The notes under the pieces were generated by a model, which saw only the letters and a program-made list of their open reading frames with translations, was not told where the DNA came from and searched no databases. A DNA stretch of 64,000 bases from Nectonema munidae (taxonomy: Eukaryota; Nematomorpha; Nectonematoida; Nectonematidae), in assembly GCA_030549495.1 (NCBI GenBank), contig JAUIRK010000928.1, positions 757,001 to 821,000 of the forward strand, read 5' to 3'. Position numbers and translations under genes: made by a program. This document shows, in pieces, positions 10,571-22,587 of this stretch (positions are counted from its first letter, which is position 1; every line of letters starts with the position of its first letter).

Positions 10571-12535
10571 TAATAAAGAAGAAAGGGAAATTTATTGCAA
10601 AATAAAGGAAAGTAATGGATTATAAATAGATAAGGTAGGTCATTATTGAGCATTCCCATAATTATATTAATGATTTTACACGAATATTGAAGCTAGAATT
10701 ATGAGAAGCAGAGCAGAGGGGATTAGGAATAAGAAAATGCTCGAAAGAGAAAAGTCTTCTAGATGGAACCATTCATCGAACACCAATCCAATTTCGTTTA
10801 AACTTTTTTGTTCAGAGCTGAATAAACGTTTCTTTTCTTAATCACTAAGCATAGTAGACACTCTCTTGCAATTATTGATAATATTTTCTTTAAATTGTGA
10901 CAAAGTATAGGAATGATGCACTTACGGAATTCTCTAACCATTACACCAACGTATTATACATCCCTATTTTTTCACAAAGTAATTCATTGAATGGTTATCT
11001 CTTTAGGCAATATTCCTCGGGACATAACTGCAAGTTGCTTCTCGCCAGATCAGTCAAACTAATTTTTCTTCAGTTTTTTTTTATAAAAGTCGTTGATCAT
11101 ATCTTTTGTATTTTATTGATCTTTACATTAAAGATTTCAATGCTTCATTTCCTTTCTAACTTTTCCAGAAAATCTTTGATAAACGCTTGGTTTTCTGCCA
11201 CACTTATGTAGTTTTTTGCCATTATGTTTCAACCTTCTAATTCGTTTCACATATATCAGAAGTCGAAAGCTTAATAATACTTTTTAAATTTTCTAATTGT
11301 TAAATTTTATCTTGTGTTAACAACACTCTTAGGTTCAACTGCGCTAAAATAAATCTTATCTCATGTTTTTTTTTAGTAAACTTACCTACTGGATTGATGA
11401 TCTCTCATTAAGTAGAGTCTACATTTAATTTTCTTAGTGTAATATTATCAGAAACTCTTTACAGGACACTACATATAAAATCGATAATTCTTCTTTTCAA
11501 CAAATAAACTAATTGTATATAATGTTTTTATAATTCTATACTAAGCCTATATATTTCCCCATACCAATATCACCATAGGATCTTCAAACTATGCATTATT
11601 AAACAAAATCAAGATTCTTCAATTTAAACACACTAATAATAACTTATCTTATTTTCTTCCTAGCGACCAAATGTTTAGGGCCCCAAATATCTTTCTCCTG
11701 AGACAATTTCCACTGTTAAACGCCTTATTTAAACGACTCACTGTCTTACGTCACCAACAACCCTGTTTTCCGACCCCACTCTTGGATGAAGTTTTGAATT
11801 AGGCGACCATTCTTTGCTAAAATGCAAGTAAAAGTGACTACCAATTTCAATTCATATTTTGTGTATACAGTAAAACGTAAGTGTACAGTCACTCGACTCA
11901 ATAAAAGTATTCCTATAAAGACAATGAATTGAGATTTAAAATAAAGATTGTAAGTTGAGAAATAAATTGAGACATTTATATGTTTATTATATGAATTTTT
12001 AATTGGGACTTTTATATGTGTTTACTAATGGGCGGAGAAGGAGTATGTATACTGAGAGAATGAATCAAGAATTCTCGCCAGGACAATATCATGCGTCATG
12101 TGTGAATGAGCCAACTAGTCTATATAAACAATGGCGATCAGCGCATTTGACATTCATTCAACGTTTATCAGCAGAATTGAATCCCCTCACACGTGCCATC
12201 TATTTAAACAACAGTTCAAAATGTCAAATAAAAGAGGCCATTCTTTAGTGACCCTCATTCAGAGTTATTCCTGTCATGTTACCAAATTTGCTTTCTCCTT
12301 TGAACGTTCTATTATTTCAAGTTTATTTCAAATTGATGATTTAGCTTATTAATTTTTCTTATATTACGTTTTTTCCTAATTTTTGTTATTTTGTATTTAA
12401 GCGTAATCTACTTTGTTTAATTTCATTAATTTTCTCATTTTTACCCTGACATTCTTTGGAGGATACTTCATTCCAATGGATCAATTTCGCTGTGAAGATC
12501 TTTCGTTTGCAGGGCAGATAATAATGAAAAGATTT
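10571..12535. other. No gene seen
   Basis: AT-rich. Short open frames at 10897-11211 and 12003-12352 show no recognisable motif and no supporting splice or codon signal, so I treat them as chance. Confidence 0.5.
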
Positions 12536-12806
12536 TTATATTGACAAGAAATTAAATATAGAAAATTCGTCATTAACACAGACGGTTTGCTGTCTATCAC
12601 GTAGATACGAGGCAAAACGGTTTATTCCATTTATACCAAAACCATAGAGCTTTAATTTATCAATTAAAATCTCGTGAGATACTGAGTCCAAAGCTTTAGA
12701 AAAATCAATAAATATAGCTAACAAAGAAATACTTTTATCAAGTTTTTCATATATCTGATTTAGGAAAACTGAATGAAGGAGTTGATTTCAGTGACCGAGA
12801 CGTAAA
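12536..12806 (-). mobile_element. LINE reverse transcriptase fragment
   Basis: The minus-strand frame 12536-12724 and its upstream extension encode part of an RT palm: NQIYEKLDKSISLLAIF then IDFSKALDSVSHEIL, DKLKLYGFGING and SYLRDRQQTVCVN. This is the conserved A-box region of CR1/Jockey-type RTs (usually DFSKAFD). It is a short orphan piece, abutted on its upstream side by the 3' tail of another LINE at about 12812, which suggests that copy inserted next to or into it. Confidence 0.75.
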
Positions 12807-12811
12807 AAATT

Positions 12812-14930
12812 TTCTATAGAAGAAGAAGAAATTTATTTTGCAAAACAATAGTTAAAAAACAGTCAATTTATGCGTATTCAAAAAAAAGTATATTTATCGA
12901 AAAAAAATATCTTTCAAATGTTTGCAAGGATGTTCAAAAAGTCAATACTGACCGCTAATTATGATCATCCCAAAAAATAAATAAGCAATGATAAACATTT
13001 TAAGTGTTGAATAACAATTTGAAAATGTAGAGAAACACACACACGTATATATGTATATATATATTTATTAACATAAATTTTTTGTGAAAATTGAAAATTA
13101 AATAACGACTCACATATAAAATCTTTGATTATATACAAAACAGTTTTGGATATTACATATTACAGCATAAGTAGAACAAAAAAAGCTTTAATTGAAGTTA
13201 AAAACTTCGGAGAGTTGATGTTAATGTCATGAATGTAGGCAAGATGCTTGTTCCAAATAACAACACTAAGGAGAATTCTTTGATTTGTGTTTGCTATATG
13301 AGGGAAAAACTAAGTTGTAGAAAAATCTAAGATTTTATGATGATTTGCTGTCAAATGTAGATTATCAAACAATTTGGGTAAAAAAAAATTACTTAAAAAT
13401 TTGAAATTTGTATATTTCAGGAAATTTGAAAAGGTTAAATTTCTTGAAGTAATCAGATGTATGAGAGAAGTAAGGAAGGTCAAAAACGATTCTTAATGCT
13501 TTTTTTTGTAGCTTAAACAGTACCTCAAAATTATGATATCCCCATTTATAAACACTATAGTGAAAATGTGGAAGTAAAAGTGACTTATAAAATTTTAATT
13601 TAGTTGTACTAGAAAACAAATGCTTTTTGTGTTTCAATATGCCTATGAAACTATTAACTTTGGTACTAATGTGTTGTATGTGCTTGTTCCACTTTAACTT
13701 ATCATTTATAATAAGACCTAGTAAGATAAATTCAGTGATAATTTTGATTTTATGTTTTTCAAACTTATGATTTTGCTCTGTTCACCAAAAGTCCATTATC
13801 ACTACACCAATCAAAACAGTATTTATTGAAAGGTCCAAAAAACTTTCCTAACTTCCAAAATTAGTCATAACAGGATCATTCAATTTTAAAGCTAAGGTCA
13901 AATCATCAGCATAGAGAAAATGGAGTGCATTCAAATTAGAAAATGTAAGTCATTAAAATCGTAAAAAGAAGGGGTCCTAGAAGAGAATCCTATGTAATAC
14001 CTGAATCCATTTTACATACATCTAAAAATACATTGTTCACACAAACTTTTTGTTTTCTTTTTTCAAGATATGACTGAAAAAACAACAAGTATTGACAGTC
14101 AAAGCCGTATTTTTTGAATTTATACAGAAGGATAGAATGTGGAATTACATCGCTCTAGAAAGATCAAAAAATATCGAAATAACTGCTTCATTTTTATCCA
14201 AACAAGTAGTTACAAAATCTAAAAAATAAGTGTCTAGGTGCTGTGTGGAGTGAGACTTTTTGAAACCAAACGTTTTCTCGTAAAACAAACCATTAGAAGA
14301 AAAGTAACTATAGACCCTTTTAAAAATGTTTTTTTTTCAAATACTTTGGATATTTCACTTACTATACTTATTGGTCTGTAGTTAGAAACAATTAATTTAT
14401 CTCCTTTTTTATGGACCAGAACAACCTTATAAGAATTGAAAATTGAGGACGTGTCATATCAGTTATAATAGCCTTGAAACAAAAAGACGAAATCAAAATA
14501 AGAAACTTGTCCACAAACACTGAATTAAAAATATTTAGAAGATTGATGTTGAAATCACCAAAAATGATGTGCTCATAACATCATCAAGTAAACTAATATA
14601 TTTTTCAAAATCAAATAAAAATCCATCAATTAAATCTTTCAGATTACTAGGAATACAATATATATTATGTAACCGAACATTTTTAAACTGAATTTCACAG
14701 GAAAAGTATTCAAAATAATTGAAGTGGAAAATATTATAACTTTCAGCGAAACTGACCGACTTATGTATAAAAAATCAAAGTCCAGAATGACTGGACAAAC
14801 TAGCAGGCGTGGAAATAAATTTATATGGGTATAAATTATAAAGATTTAAACTAGTATTCAACGAAGACATCATCAAATTTAGATTTCAATGATTGACAGT
14901 TCAGACTCATAATATTAAAAGATTTCATAA
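12812..14930 (-). mobile_element. CR1/Jockey-like LINE, 5'-truncated, decayed
   Basis: Read on the minus strand from 14930 down: an endonuclease start (FNIMSLNCQSLKSKFDDVF near 14890-14925), an IIFGDFNINLL endonuclease motif near 14555, then RT pieces PTNYRPISIVSEISKVFEK (near 14350-14390), YGFDCQYLLFFQSYLEKRKQ (near 14055-14110), SLLGPLLFTILM (near 13945-13985) and HIQHIST (near 13668). The C-terminal part is a frame at 13389-13637 containing FYKSLLLPHFHYSVYKWG and LQKKALRIVF. The 3' end is AATAAATTTCTTCTTCTTCT at about 12812-12831, a (TTC)n LINE tail. Many stops are present. It differs in sequence from the orphan RT piece at 12536-12806, so these are two copies. Confidence 0.8.
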
Positions 14931-15244
14931 ACTTAAAAAACACATAAAGTTCCAAAACACTGGAATAGTTTTATCGAAATAATTGAAGAAAAAATTTATG
15001 AGATAAAAAGATACTCTCAAAAATAAAAATGAATATGCTGTTAAATTATTGTTCTTGTAATATTGAAACTGCTATGCTTGTAATATATATCGTTCACCTT
15101 ATGAATACAACTGATTTTCATTTTCTGCATTTTTTTAGTCCATTTATGTATTCTGTTTTATTTCCTATGTATTATAAATAAAATATATTTATTTACATAT
15201 AAATTTATAATAGCCAATGCTTTTTTCTAAATTGTAAATCTTTT

Positions 15245-15452
15245 ACTATCATGCGTACTTGAGTCTTAATGGTTGTTAGGGTGTACCTTTCAGCTTAACA
15301 GTTGAAGGTCAGGGGTTCGATACCCAAGGCTCCCAACTCTAAAAATAAATTCACAAAAACTGTGATTAACCATCTTAAGCATAATGCGAGCATATAGCCT
15401 TACGGCTGAAAGTGCTTTGATATCTCCAACCAACCAACTATCATGCATACTT
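15245..15452 (+). mobile_element. tRNA-derived SINE with 16-bp target duplication
   Basis: The body is 15261-15436. It has an A-box-like TGGTTGTTAGGG and a B-box GGTTCGATACC (near 15316), the two internal RNA polymerase III promoter blocks. It ends in CAACCAACCAA. The flanks ACTATCATGCGTACTT (15245-15260) and ACTATCATGCATACTT (15437-15452) match over 16 bp with one mismatch, the signature of LINE-assisted insertion. The body is about 176 bp. It is not a tRNA gene, because no cloverleaf can be closed past the B box. Confidence 0.85.
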
Positions 15453-18400
15453 TTTTATATAATTACCCACAATAATTTACCTCTTTAATATGTACCTTAT
15501 TTGCATCCTTTCAATATATTTTTTAATCTCTTATAATTTGAGTGACACTAATTAGCGGCTTTAATTAGTCTTGAGTGTGCTCAACTACTGAATTTTTAAT
15601 AACTTTACTGTAATTTTTTTATTCTAAATTGTACATTTTTTTCAATAAATTCTTCTTCTTCTTAAGCTGTTCAAACTTATTAACAGTTTTTGACTTTTGT
15701 GTTTGTGAGAGAAAAAACAATCTATTCAACTAGAGTATCAGCAAAAGATAAATTTAAAAAGTGTTTAGAACGAGTGACATTTAATTCAAATTACTGCATT
15801 TCATTAGGAACACCCCAATAAAAATTTTAGAGCCCCTAGAGCTGTTCTTGCGAGAAAGAAATATGCAACCTAAGGAATCTTACAAACTTTCAAAGTAAAA
15901 TAATTTTCGAATTTAATAATTGTATCATCAAATCTGGATAGCTTTTTTTATTAAATATTTTATATGGAGAGGCGAAGAAAGATAATTTGTTAAGAAAAGG
16001 TCCAAATACTAAAAATAAGAAACTCGTTAAAGTACACAGTCTTTAACTGTTAAGCTTAAAATATCTTACATTTATCGGTATAGTTTAAGAACAAACAGTT
16101 ATTGTAAACCAGGGATAAATCTCATTTAGTAAGTATGTAATGTATCATTTAAGTTAGAGAAGATTGGAAAAAGCTGTTTTTTAAATAATACTGAAATCTT
16201 CTGCATAAAAATATAGTTACAATTGTTATTTTAGGCTCTATGCATATCTTCAAGCTAGAGACGAAATAAGAAAGATAGATCCTTAAGGAACACTGGAGAA
16301 AATACAGTGAATTATTTAAAAGCTTACTTATTAAGAGATGTTTGATAGATAAACAACGAACAATAAATAATTTGAATAGCATATTTCTGATGAAATTATT
16401 TGAATTACGAAAAATCTTTAAATTTTTCAAAAAAAAATAATTTTTGGTTTTTTTGTGAAACCTGTCCTACTACAACTCAACGAGTTACTGTCTGCTTTCG
16501 AATTTGCGTAATTATATTTTTTCTAAATTTGAATTTATTTTCAAATTCTTTCATCTGCCTGATTAAATCATCCAGCGATTTTATACTATTTTGATATTTA
16601 TTATTTTTAAAGTTGTTTGAAGCTATATACCATTGGTTTTCGTGAAAATCTTCACATCTAAAATAATAAACAAATTTTCCATTATTTCTTTTTTGAATAA
16701 ATGAAACTATAAATCAACTTTTTTATAGATTTAATTCTTAATTTCGCTATAATAACAAGATACCTAAATAAATTTTTTTATGAACTAGTTCTGTATCTAG
16801 TTTCAAATTTACAAAAAGATTTAGAAGAGCGTTTTTATTTTTATATCAAGATATTGTTAATAAAGAAGTCCTTTTTTAACTAAAGTTACAGAAAATCTAA
16901 CTCTAAAATTTAAGAAAATTTAATCTACATAGGCTTTCTTTCAGTCCAACTTACTGACAAAAAGGAGTAAAAAATATATATAAAACAGGTAAGTGAAAAT
17001 TCCATTAGTAATGTATATAAATAAAATGATATTGGAGTTAAAAATTTTATTAGCAAATATTTCAATAGAATTTATCTATCATCATCAGTGCAACACATAC
17101 ACAAGAAAATGAGGAATTAAAGGTCTGTTTGCAAATGTCTTTTTTATATATGTATGTTCTTAAAATTCAATAATAACTCAGAACTGTATCTTTAAAGGGA
17201 AGAGGGGAGGGAACTAACTAATAAAATTACCTTTATTATAGGGGTTTACTTATTCTAAAAAATATACTTCTTGCCACTAAGAAGAATGTTGTTCAATATT
17301 CTTTATATTCTTCTTGTCCATGAAGTTAATATATTATTTTGGCCTTTTAAAGTTGTCTGAAAAAATCAAGAAAAATTTTTTTCAATTCAGATCTATTTCA
17401 ATACCTCAATGAAAATCCATTTAGAGAGCAAAAGCAGTTAGCTGCTAATTTCTTTATCGAATTTCTTACTTATGTTTTTAGCAAAATTAGAGCATAAAAT
17501 TAATGTTCAGTTTCTGTCTTTACTGCTAACGTTGCAAAACACTCAATGCAATTTTTTTTAAAAGTGTTCATCGTAAATTATGTAAGTATCAATAGTCGTT
17601 ATAGGACATGATAGTCTTTTTGCAAAAGGTAGTAGACTCTGCTGAAAAAGTTTCATGCTTTTATAAACAGTTTATGAAAGAGACTAATTCACCGCTATGC
17701 TTGTTTTTTTGTAATACGTAACTTATTTTTGCCTTATTTGATAGTTTAAAGGAGTGATGATCACTCTTGTTATTCTTCAGTAGCTACATTTAATTTACAC
17801 CTCCCTCCCTGCCTAATACAATATCCATATTATCCCTCATATTATTAGTGCCTTAAAATACAGCTCAAATCCAAAGAACAATCACTGAATAATATATATT
17901 TTATGTATTAGAAATCGTTAGTAATCTATATTTGAGATGATTTAGCTTTTTAAATTTATGTGTTAAAGTTGACTTATTTTAAGTTAGATATGTAGAAAAT
18001 AGAGTAATTATACTAGAAATTAGTGTAATTTTTTTGTAGCTAAACTTGATAATGTAACATTCAACACTAATACTTTGTTATAATACCAGTATAACCTAAA
18101 GATCGTGAAAATGATTTTTACACCCTTGTCTCCCTTTTGTTATATTAAATTAATTACGGAGCAAACTTTATTTTAAAAAAGTATCAAATTAAATCTACCG
18201 AAAAACCTTGGTATGTGGTAGTCATATGTAATTGATATATTGAATAAAAATATGGGAGATTATCTGGATTCTCCATACTTTTGAGGTTTCGGAGGAATTA
18301 AAATTTATGAGGGGTTGTCTACGGTGACCAAACTTTAAGCTTTTTGGAAGATATCGAATAAAGCATATATCTACGCTGATGATGTAACTTGTTTAAAATG

Positions 18401-18459
18401 GCTGAAAATGATTCAATAAATTTTTAAGTAAAAGACTGCCTTTAAAAGGGGGTTTTTTT
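15453..18459. other. No gene seen; possible LINE 3' tail and RT scrap
   Basis: Mostly unassigned AT-rich sequence. At about 15636-15664 there is AATAAATTCTTCTTCTTCTT, a (TTC)n tail like that of the minus-strand LINE at 12812 but on the + strand, so a short LINE 3' end is likely just upstream. Near 18370-18395 a frame reads AYIYADDVT, which resembles a LINE RT YADD box but stands alone. Confidence 0.4.
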
Positions 18460-18891
18460 GGGGGAAAAAAATTTTTGGATGAGGTTGTGTATAAAATATA
18501 ATAAGGGTAAGGAAAGGATTTTTTTTTTTTTAATCTTTTTTTTTTTATTTTTTTTTAAAAAATAAAAAATATTTTCCTACTAATAAAACCTTTTTTTTTT
18601 TTTTTTTTTTTTTTTTTGGGGGAAAAATTATTTTGGTTTTTGTTTTGTATGTTATTTTTTTTTTTATAAATATTTTCATTTTTTTTTTTATTATAAATTT
18701 TTTTTTTTTTTAAAAAAAAAAAATATTTTTTTATTATTTTTATATAACCTATATATAATATTATTTAGGGTTCCCGAACTTCTACCATTTTTTTTTTTTT
18801 AAAATAAAATAACACACATTATTTTTAAAAATTTTTATAAATAATATTTTTTTTTTTTTTTTTTAATATAAAAAAAAAACAAAAATTATTC

Positions 18892-18931
<40 letters not shown>

Positions 18932-19243
18932 TTTTATAATTTTTATTTTTTTTTAATAAAAATAATCCCTTTTTTTATTTAAAATACTTTTATAATATAA
19001 ATTTTTTTTTTTTTATAAAATTTTTAAAAAAAATAAAAAAATTAAAAAAAAAAATTATAAAAATAAATAAAAAAAATCTATAATTTTTAATTTTTTAAAA
19101 ATAAAAAAAAAAAAAAAATCTTTTTTTTTTTTTAATTTTTAATAAATATTTTTTTTTTTTTAAAAACAAAAATAATATAATATTTTTTTTGTTTTTTTAA
19201 TAATTTTTATTGAAAAAAAAAAATAAAAATATTAATAAAAATT

Positions 19244-19279
<36 letters not shown>

Positions 19280-19284
19280 GCCCA

Positions 19285-19337
<53 letters not shown>

Positions 19338-19345
19338 AAAAATTT
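18460..19345. repeat. Homopolymer-dominated A/T tract (low quality likely)
   Basis: About 890 bp made almost entirely of A and T runs of 8 to 25 bases, with short G runs at the left edge. There is no period and no motif. Sequence on both sides returns abruptly to normal complexity. This looks like low-quality consensus or an unpolished read stretch rather than biology. Confidence 0.8.
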
Positions 19346-19742
19346 AAAAAACATGTCATAGGGGAGTTTTTCAGAGCTCATAACGAATTAGCTAACATTT
19401 TTTGAACATCCTATATATTTTTTAATAAAGAAATATTCTAAGGATTATATCGTTTAAGAATCTCAATATAGGGAAATAAAAATTCACAACAAAAGTAGTA
19501 ATAAGTTGCAATTTTTGAAAAAATATTTTAAGATGATATAGTCATTGATAACAAAATCTCTATAAAAAACGAATGTGAACTCTTCTAACACTCCGAATGA
19601 TATAACTTTTGAATTAATTTGAAGCCAATTTTTGTCATGATATATTTTTATTCAAATTTGACTACTCTAAAACTTTGAAATAGAAATTTGTATACTTTTA
19701 TTGTTATATAAAGTATTATTATATTATTTTTCACTATACCAA

Positions 19743-21468
19743 TTAATAACACTAGAAAGACGAAGGGGTCATTTTTTTGGATAAACTTTATAACAATAAA
19801 AATGCGAAATATTATTTTTTGCTAATATACCTATAATGTCCTGAGCGGTCATGACCGTTATTATTTTTATATAAAAAGTCCATGGAAAATTAGTAATACT
19901 AGATATCTTTTTATTGCTTATTATATATGATTATATATAAGTGCGTATGTATATATGCGTACATTTGTGTGTGCGTGTGCGTGTGTTTATGTGAATACAG
20001 ATACATCCCGTGAAAATCTGACATATTTTTTGTTTCACCTTATTATGGACACTTCCTCTAGATGCGAATCTAATTCTGATTACACACAAAGCAACTATGA
20101 AAAATATCAAAATATGTTTTCTTCTAATTCTGATACTCATTCAGATGTTTACTCACAAGAACAAGCAAAATTTTTATGTTAAAAATTGTGCCAAAATATT
20201 CTATTTCACAGGGAAAAATATAAGATAATGATTTTGATTTATCTCTTCAAGAAATATCATACTTTATTGGTTGCATTATGCAAAAAGCTTTTTGGTAGTC
20301 CAAAATACACCGCTAAATGATTTATGGAAGAAGAAATGGGGTCCTTCTGTTTTTTAAGCACCATGAGTCTTGATAGATTCAAAAGTATCATAAAAAAAAT
20401 TAAGATTTGACTACTTTTTTCTAGAAGACAAAAAATGTGCAATGATCGTTTTCTTATTCGCGAGATTTAGGAGCGCTTTATAGATAATTCTCAAGCAAGT
20501 TTTTCACTTTATGAAAATCTAACGATTGATGAGCAATTATTTCCTTACAAAACAAGACGTTCTTTTTGTCAATACATGGCTTATTAACCTGATAAATTGC
20601 TATAAAATTTGGGTGTTTTGTAAATAAGAAAACAAGGTAGTTGTGCAACTCTTTTCCCTATGTTGGGAAAGTTGACAGAAAAAATCCTGGGGTATCGTTG
20701 CCTTCGCATGTGTGTTCTGAAATATAGTCTCCATATTTGAATAAAGGATATAATGTTACCATGGATAACTTTTTCACTTCTCTAGGATTAGCAGAAAATT
20801 TTCAGTCGGTAAAAAAATAAAAAGTGTATATTTTAAGTTCGATGCATAAAAGTGTTGCAATAAATAAAGTTCAAGTTAAAAAATGCTAAAACAATTGAAT
20901 ATTATAATTATACAAAGTATGGAGTAGATGTAATGGACCAAATGGCTCGATATTTTATTTGGAAAAGTGGTTCTAGAAGATAGCTTCTGATTATTTTTTA
21001 TTAGCAATAAATGCTTTTGTTTTATACAAAGAAGTAACTAACGACTAAGAAGAAAGTTTTTACAAATATTAGTAAAGGAGCTAACAAAAAATAAAAAAAA
21101 TGGGAAAAAGCATAAGCAACCCATCTTCTTCAAAAAAAGACAGAGTAGTTTTTTTAAATATAAAAATACGTCAAATAGCGCATGTCTTGAGTGCAAAGTA
21201 GTTTGCTTTGGAAAGCACATTGAGAAGAAACTAACAAATATTTTGTGTAAAAATTGTATTAAAGTCATCTTTGATGTAAAATGATAATTGAATTTCTTTT
21301 GTCTTGAAAGGTATATTTTTAAAAATAAACCTTTTCTTTTATCTTATCTCATTTTATTTTTATATTAAAAAGTATTTGTACTAAAATAACAGAGCGGTCA
21401 GATGTGACCGCTTCAGTCAAATTTGGTATTGAAAAAATTCGGCCTTTCTAGTGTTCCTATGAACTTAA
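19743..21468 (+). mobile_element. piggyBac-type DNA transposon, decayed
   Basis: Ends carry the inverted motif ACACTAGAAAG (19750 and, reversed, near 21450), with TTAA at 19743-19746 and 21465-21468, the piggyBac target site; the right end is a few bases off. Inside each end lies a short palindrome: CGGTCATGACCG at 19846-19857 and GCGGTCAGATGTGACCGC at 21394-21411. Transposase remains run from MDTSSRCESNSDYTQ (20045) through IGCIMQKAFW (near 20270), LTIDEQLFPYKTR (near 20525), NVTMDNFFTSLGLAENF (near 20755), YTKYGVDVMDQMARYF (near 20910) and a C-terminal Cys/His cluster with CKVVCFGKH and LCKNC (near 21190-21260). MDNFF and VDVMDQM contain the conserved Asp residues of the family. Stops and frameshifts are numerous, so it is inactive. 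Confidence 0.9.
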
Positions 21469-22281
21469 TTTGACACTTTTTTAGAATAAAGTTTGTTTCG
21501 TGTATGACTTGATATAATGACTTTAGGTGGTAAAACTGGATATGCCCAGATGCGACACTTCTTGGGGCAGCAAACATAAAAAAAATATATACATAGAATC
21601 CGCTTCCATTGTTAGAAATGAGAGAAAGCTCTTAAAAATGTCATTATAAACTTTTAACATAGTAAAATATAAAAGGCTGATGTAATTGTATAATCTCAAA
21701 GTTGTCTTCGATTTCGCGAGATTATACTCTTTAAAAATGGTGTTTAATATCTCGAATGATCTTTTTTTTGTGACTTTTGTCCTGTGACACCAACTATGCA
21801 TGTGAGGACTCTTGGGTATACGACTTTGGCATCTGCTAAATACCCTCGCTGTATAAGCGTATAATACATATATGCATAGTGATGTTCTAAGTGAACATAT
21901 CACTATTTGTCCATCAGTTTTGTGCAAACATCGCTTGATCCCTTTATCAACTTTTTTTTATTTCAATATTTGTTCAAATGCTCCAATGATTTTTGTTTTT
22001 GTACAATTCATTCCCTGAAAAATTTATTGCAATGCTTTATTGCACCCTGGGCTGTACGCTATAAGTAGTATAACTTTCTAACTAATATGTCAAACTGTTG
22101 AACTGATTTAGTATTGTCTTTTGATGGTGGACTAGAAAATATAATACTAGAGATAAAAATTTTGCTATGAGGGTGAAGTAATTGTTTCGATGTTCAAAGC
22201 TTTTACACTCAACATTATGCTGATATAACAGTGCTATGCTAAATGTTTTTTTACAAGAATATAATATTTTTTCTTTTTTAG
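21469..22281. other. Upstream region of RUNDC1; no clear promoter or first exon
   Basis: Unassigned AT-rich sequence between the piggyBac relic and the first coding exon. A 134-codon minus-strand frame (21523-21927) shows no motif. A 5' non-coding exon and promoter for RUNDC1 should lie here or further left, because the first coding exon starts at a splice acceptor. Confidence 0.4.
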
Positions 22282-22587
22282 ATTTTAATTTTTCATGTCT
22301 TCATCATCAGACTCTATATTGCCTCCGTCAAATTCTCAATTTTCTAACAATTTGAGAAGTTCGTTGAGCGTTGATAACATTTTTGAACAGAATGTTAATT
22401 TGAAGAAAATCAGTCTCTATCCAACTTCTCCAGTAAAAAACTGTCATCACACATGTTACATTAATACTGAAGATATAAATCCTTGTTTAATTTGTGATTC
22501 AGAAGAATCCGATTCTTCTTCACTTTTTGAGTCACAAGTTTTTACCTCCCAATTCTCAATTTCTAAAGAATTTTCAAAAAATATCAG
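22282..22587 (+). CDS. RUNDC1: RUNDC1 coding exon 1 (with start codon)
   Basis: An acceptor (a T-rich tract then TTTTTTAG) ends at 22281, and the ATG lies at 22295, so 22282-22294 is 5' UTR and at least one upstream non-coding exon is implied. The exon encodes 97 residues starting MSSSSDSILPPSNSQ, rich in Ser and with a Cys/His-containing middle, and ends at AG|GTTCTA in phase 2. The two leftover bases plus the first base of exon 2 make a Ser codon. This N-terminus has no clear counterpart in vertebrate RUNDC1, whose own N-terminus is also low complexity. Membership rests on splice phase, strand and position, so it is less certain than the later exons. Confidence 0.7.

Noticed and set aside
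18370-18395. LINE reverse transcriptase at a YADD-like motif
   Set aside because: Only one short motif without neighbouring RT blocks; too little to call as a feature of its own.
19955-20182. 75-codon frame as a host gene
   Set aside because: It covers the N-terminal part of the decayed piggyBac transposase.
21523-21927. 134-codon minus-strand frame upstream of RUNDC1
   Set aside because: No domain, no conserved motif, AT-driven residue mix; likely chance.
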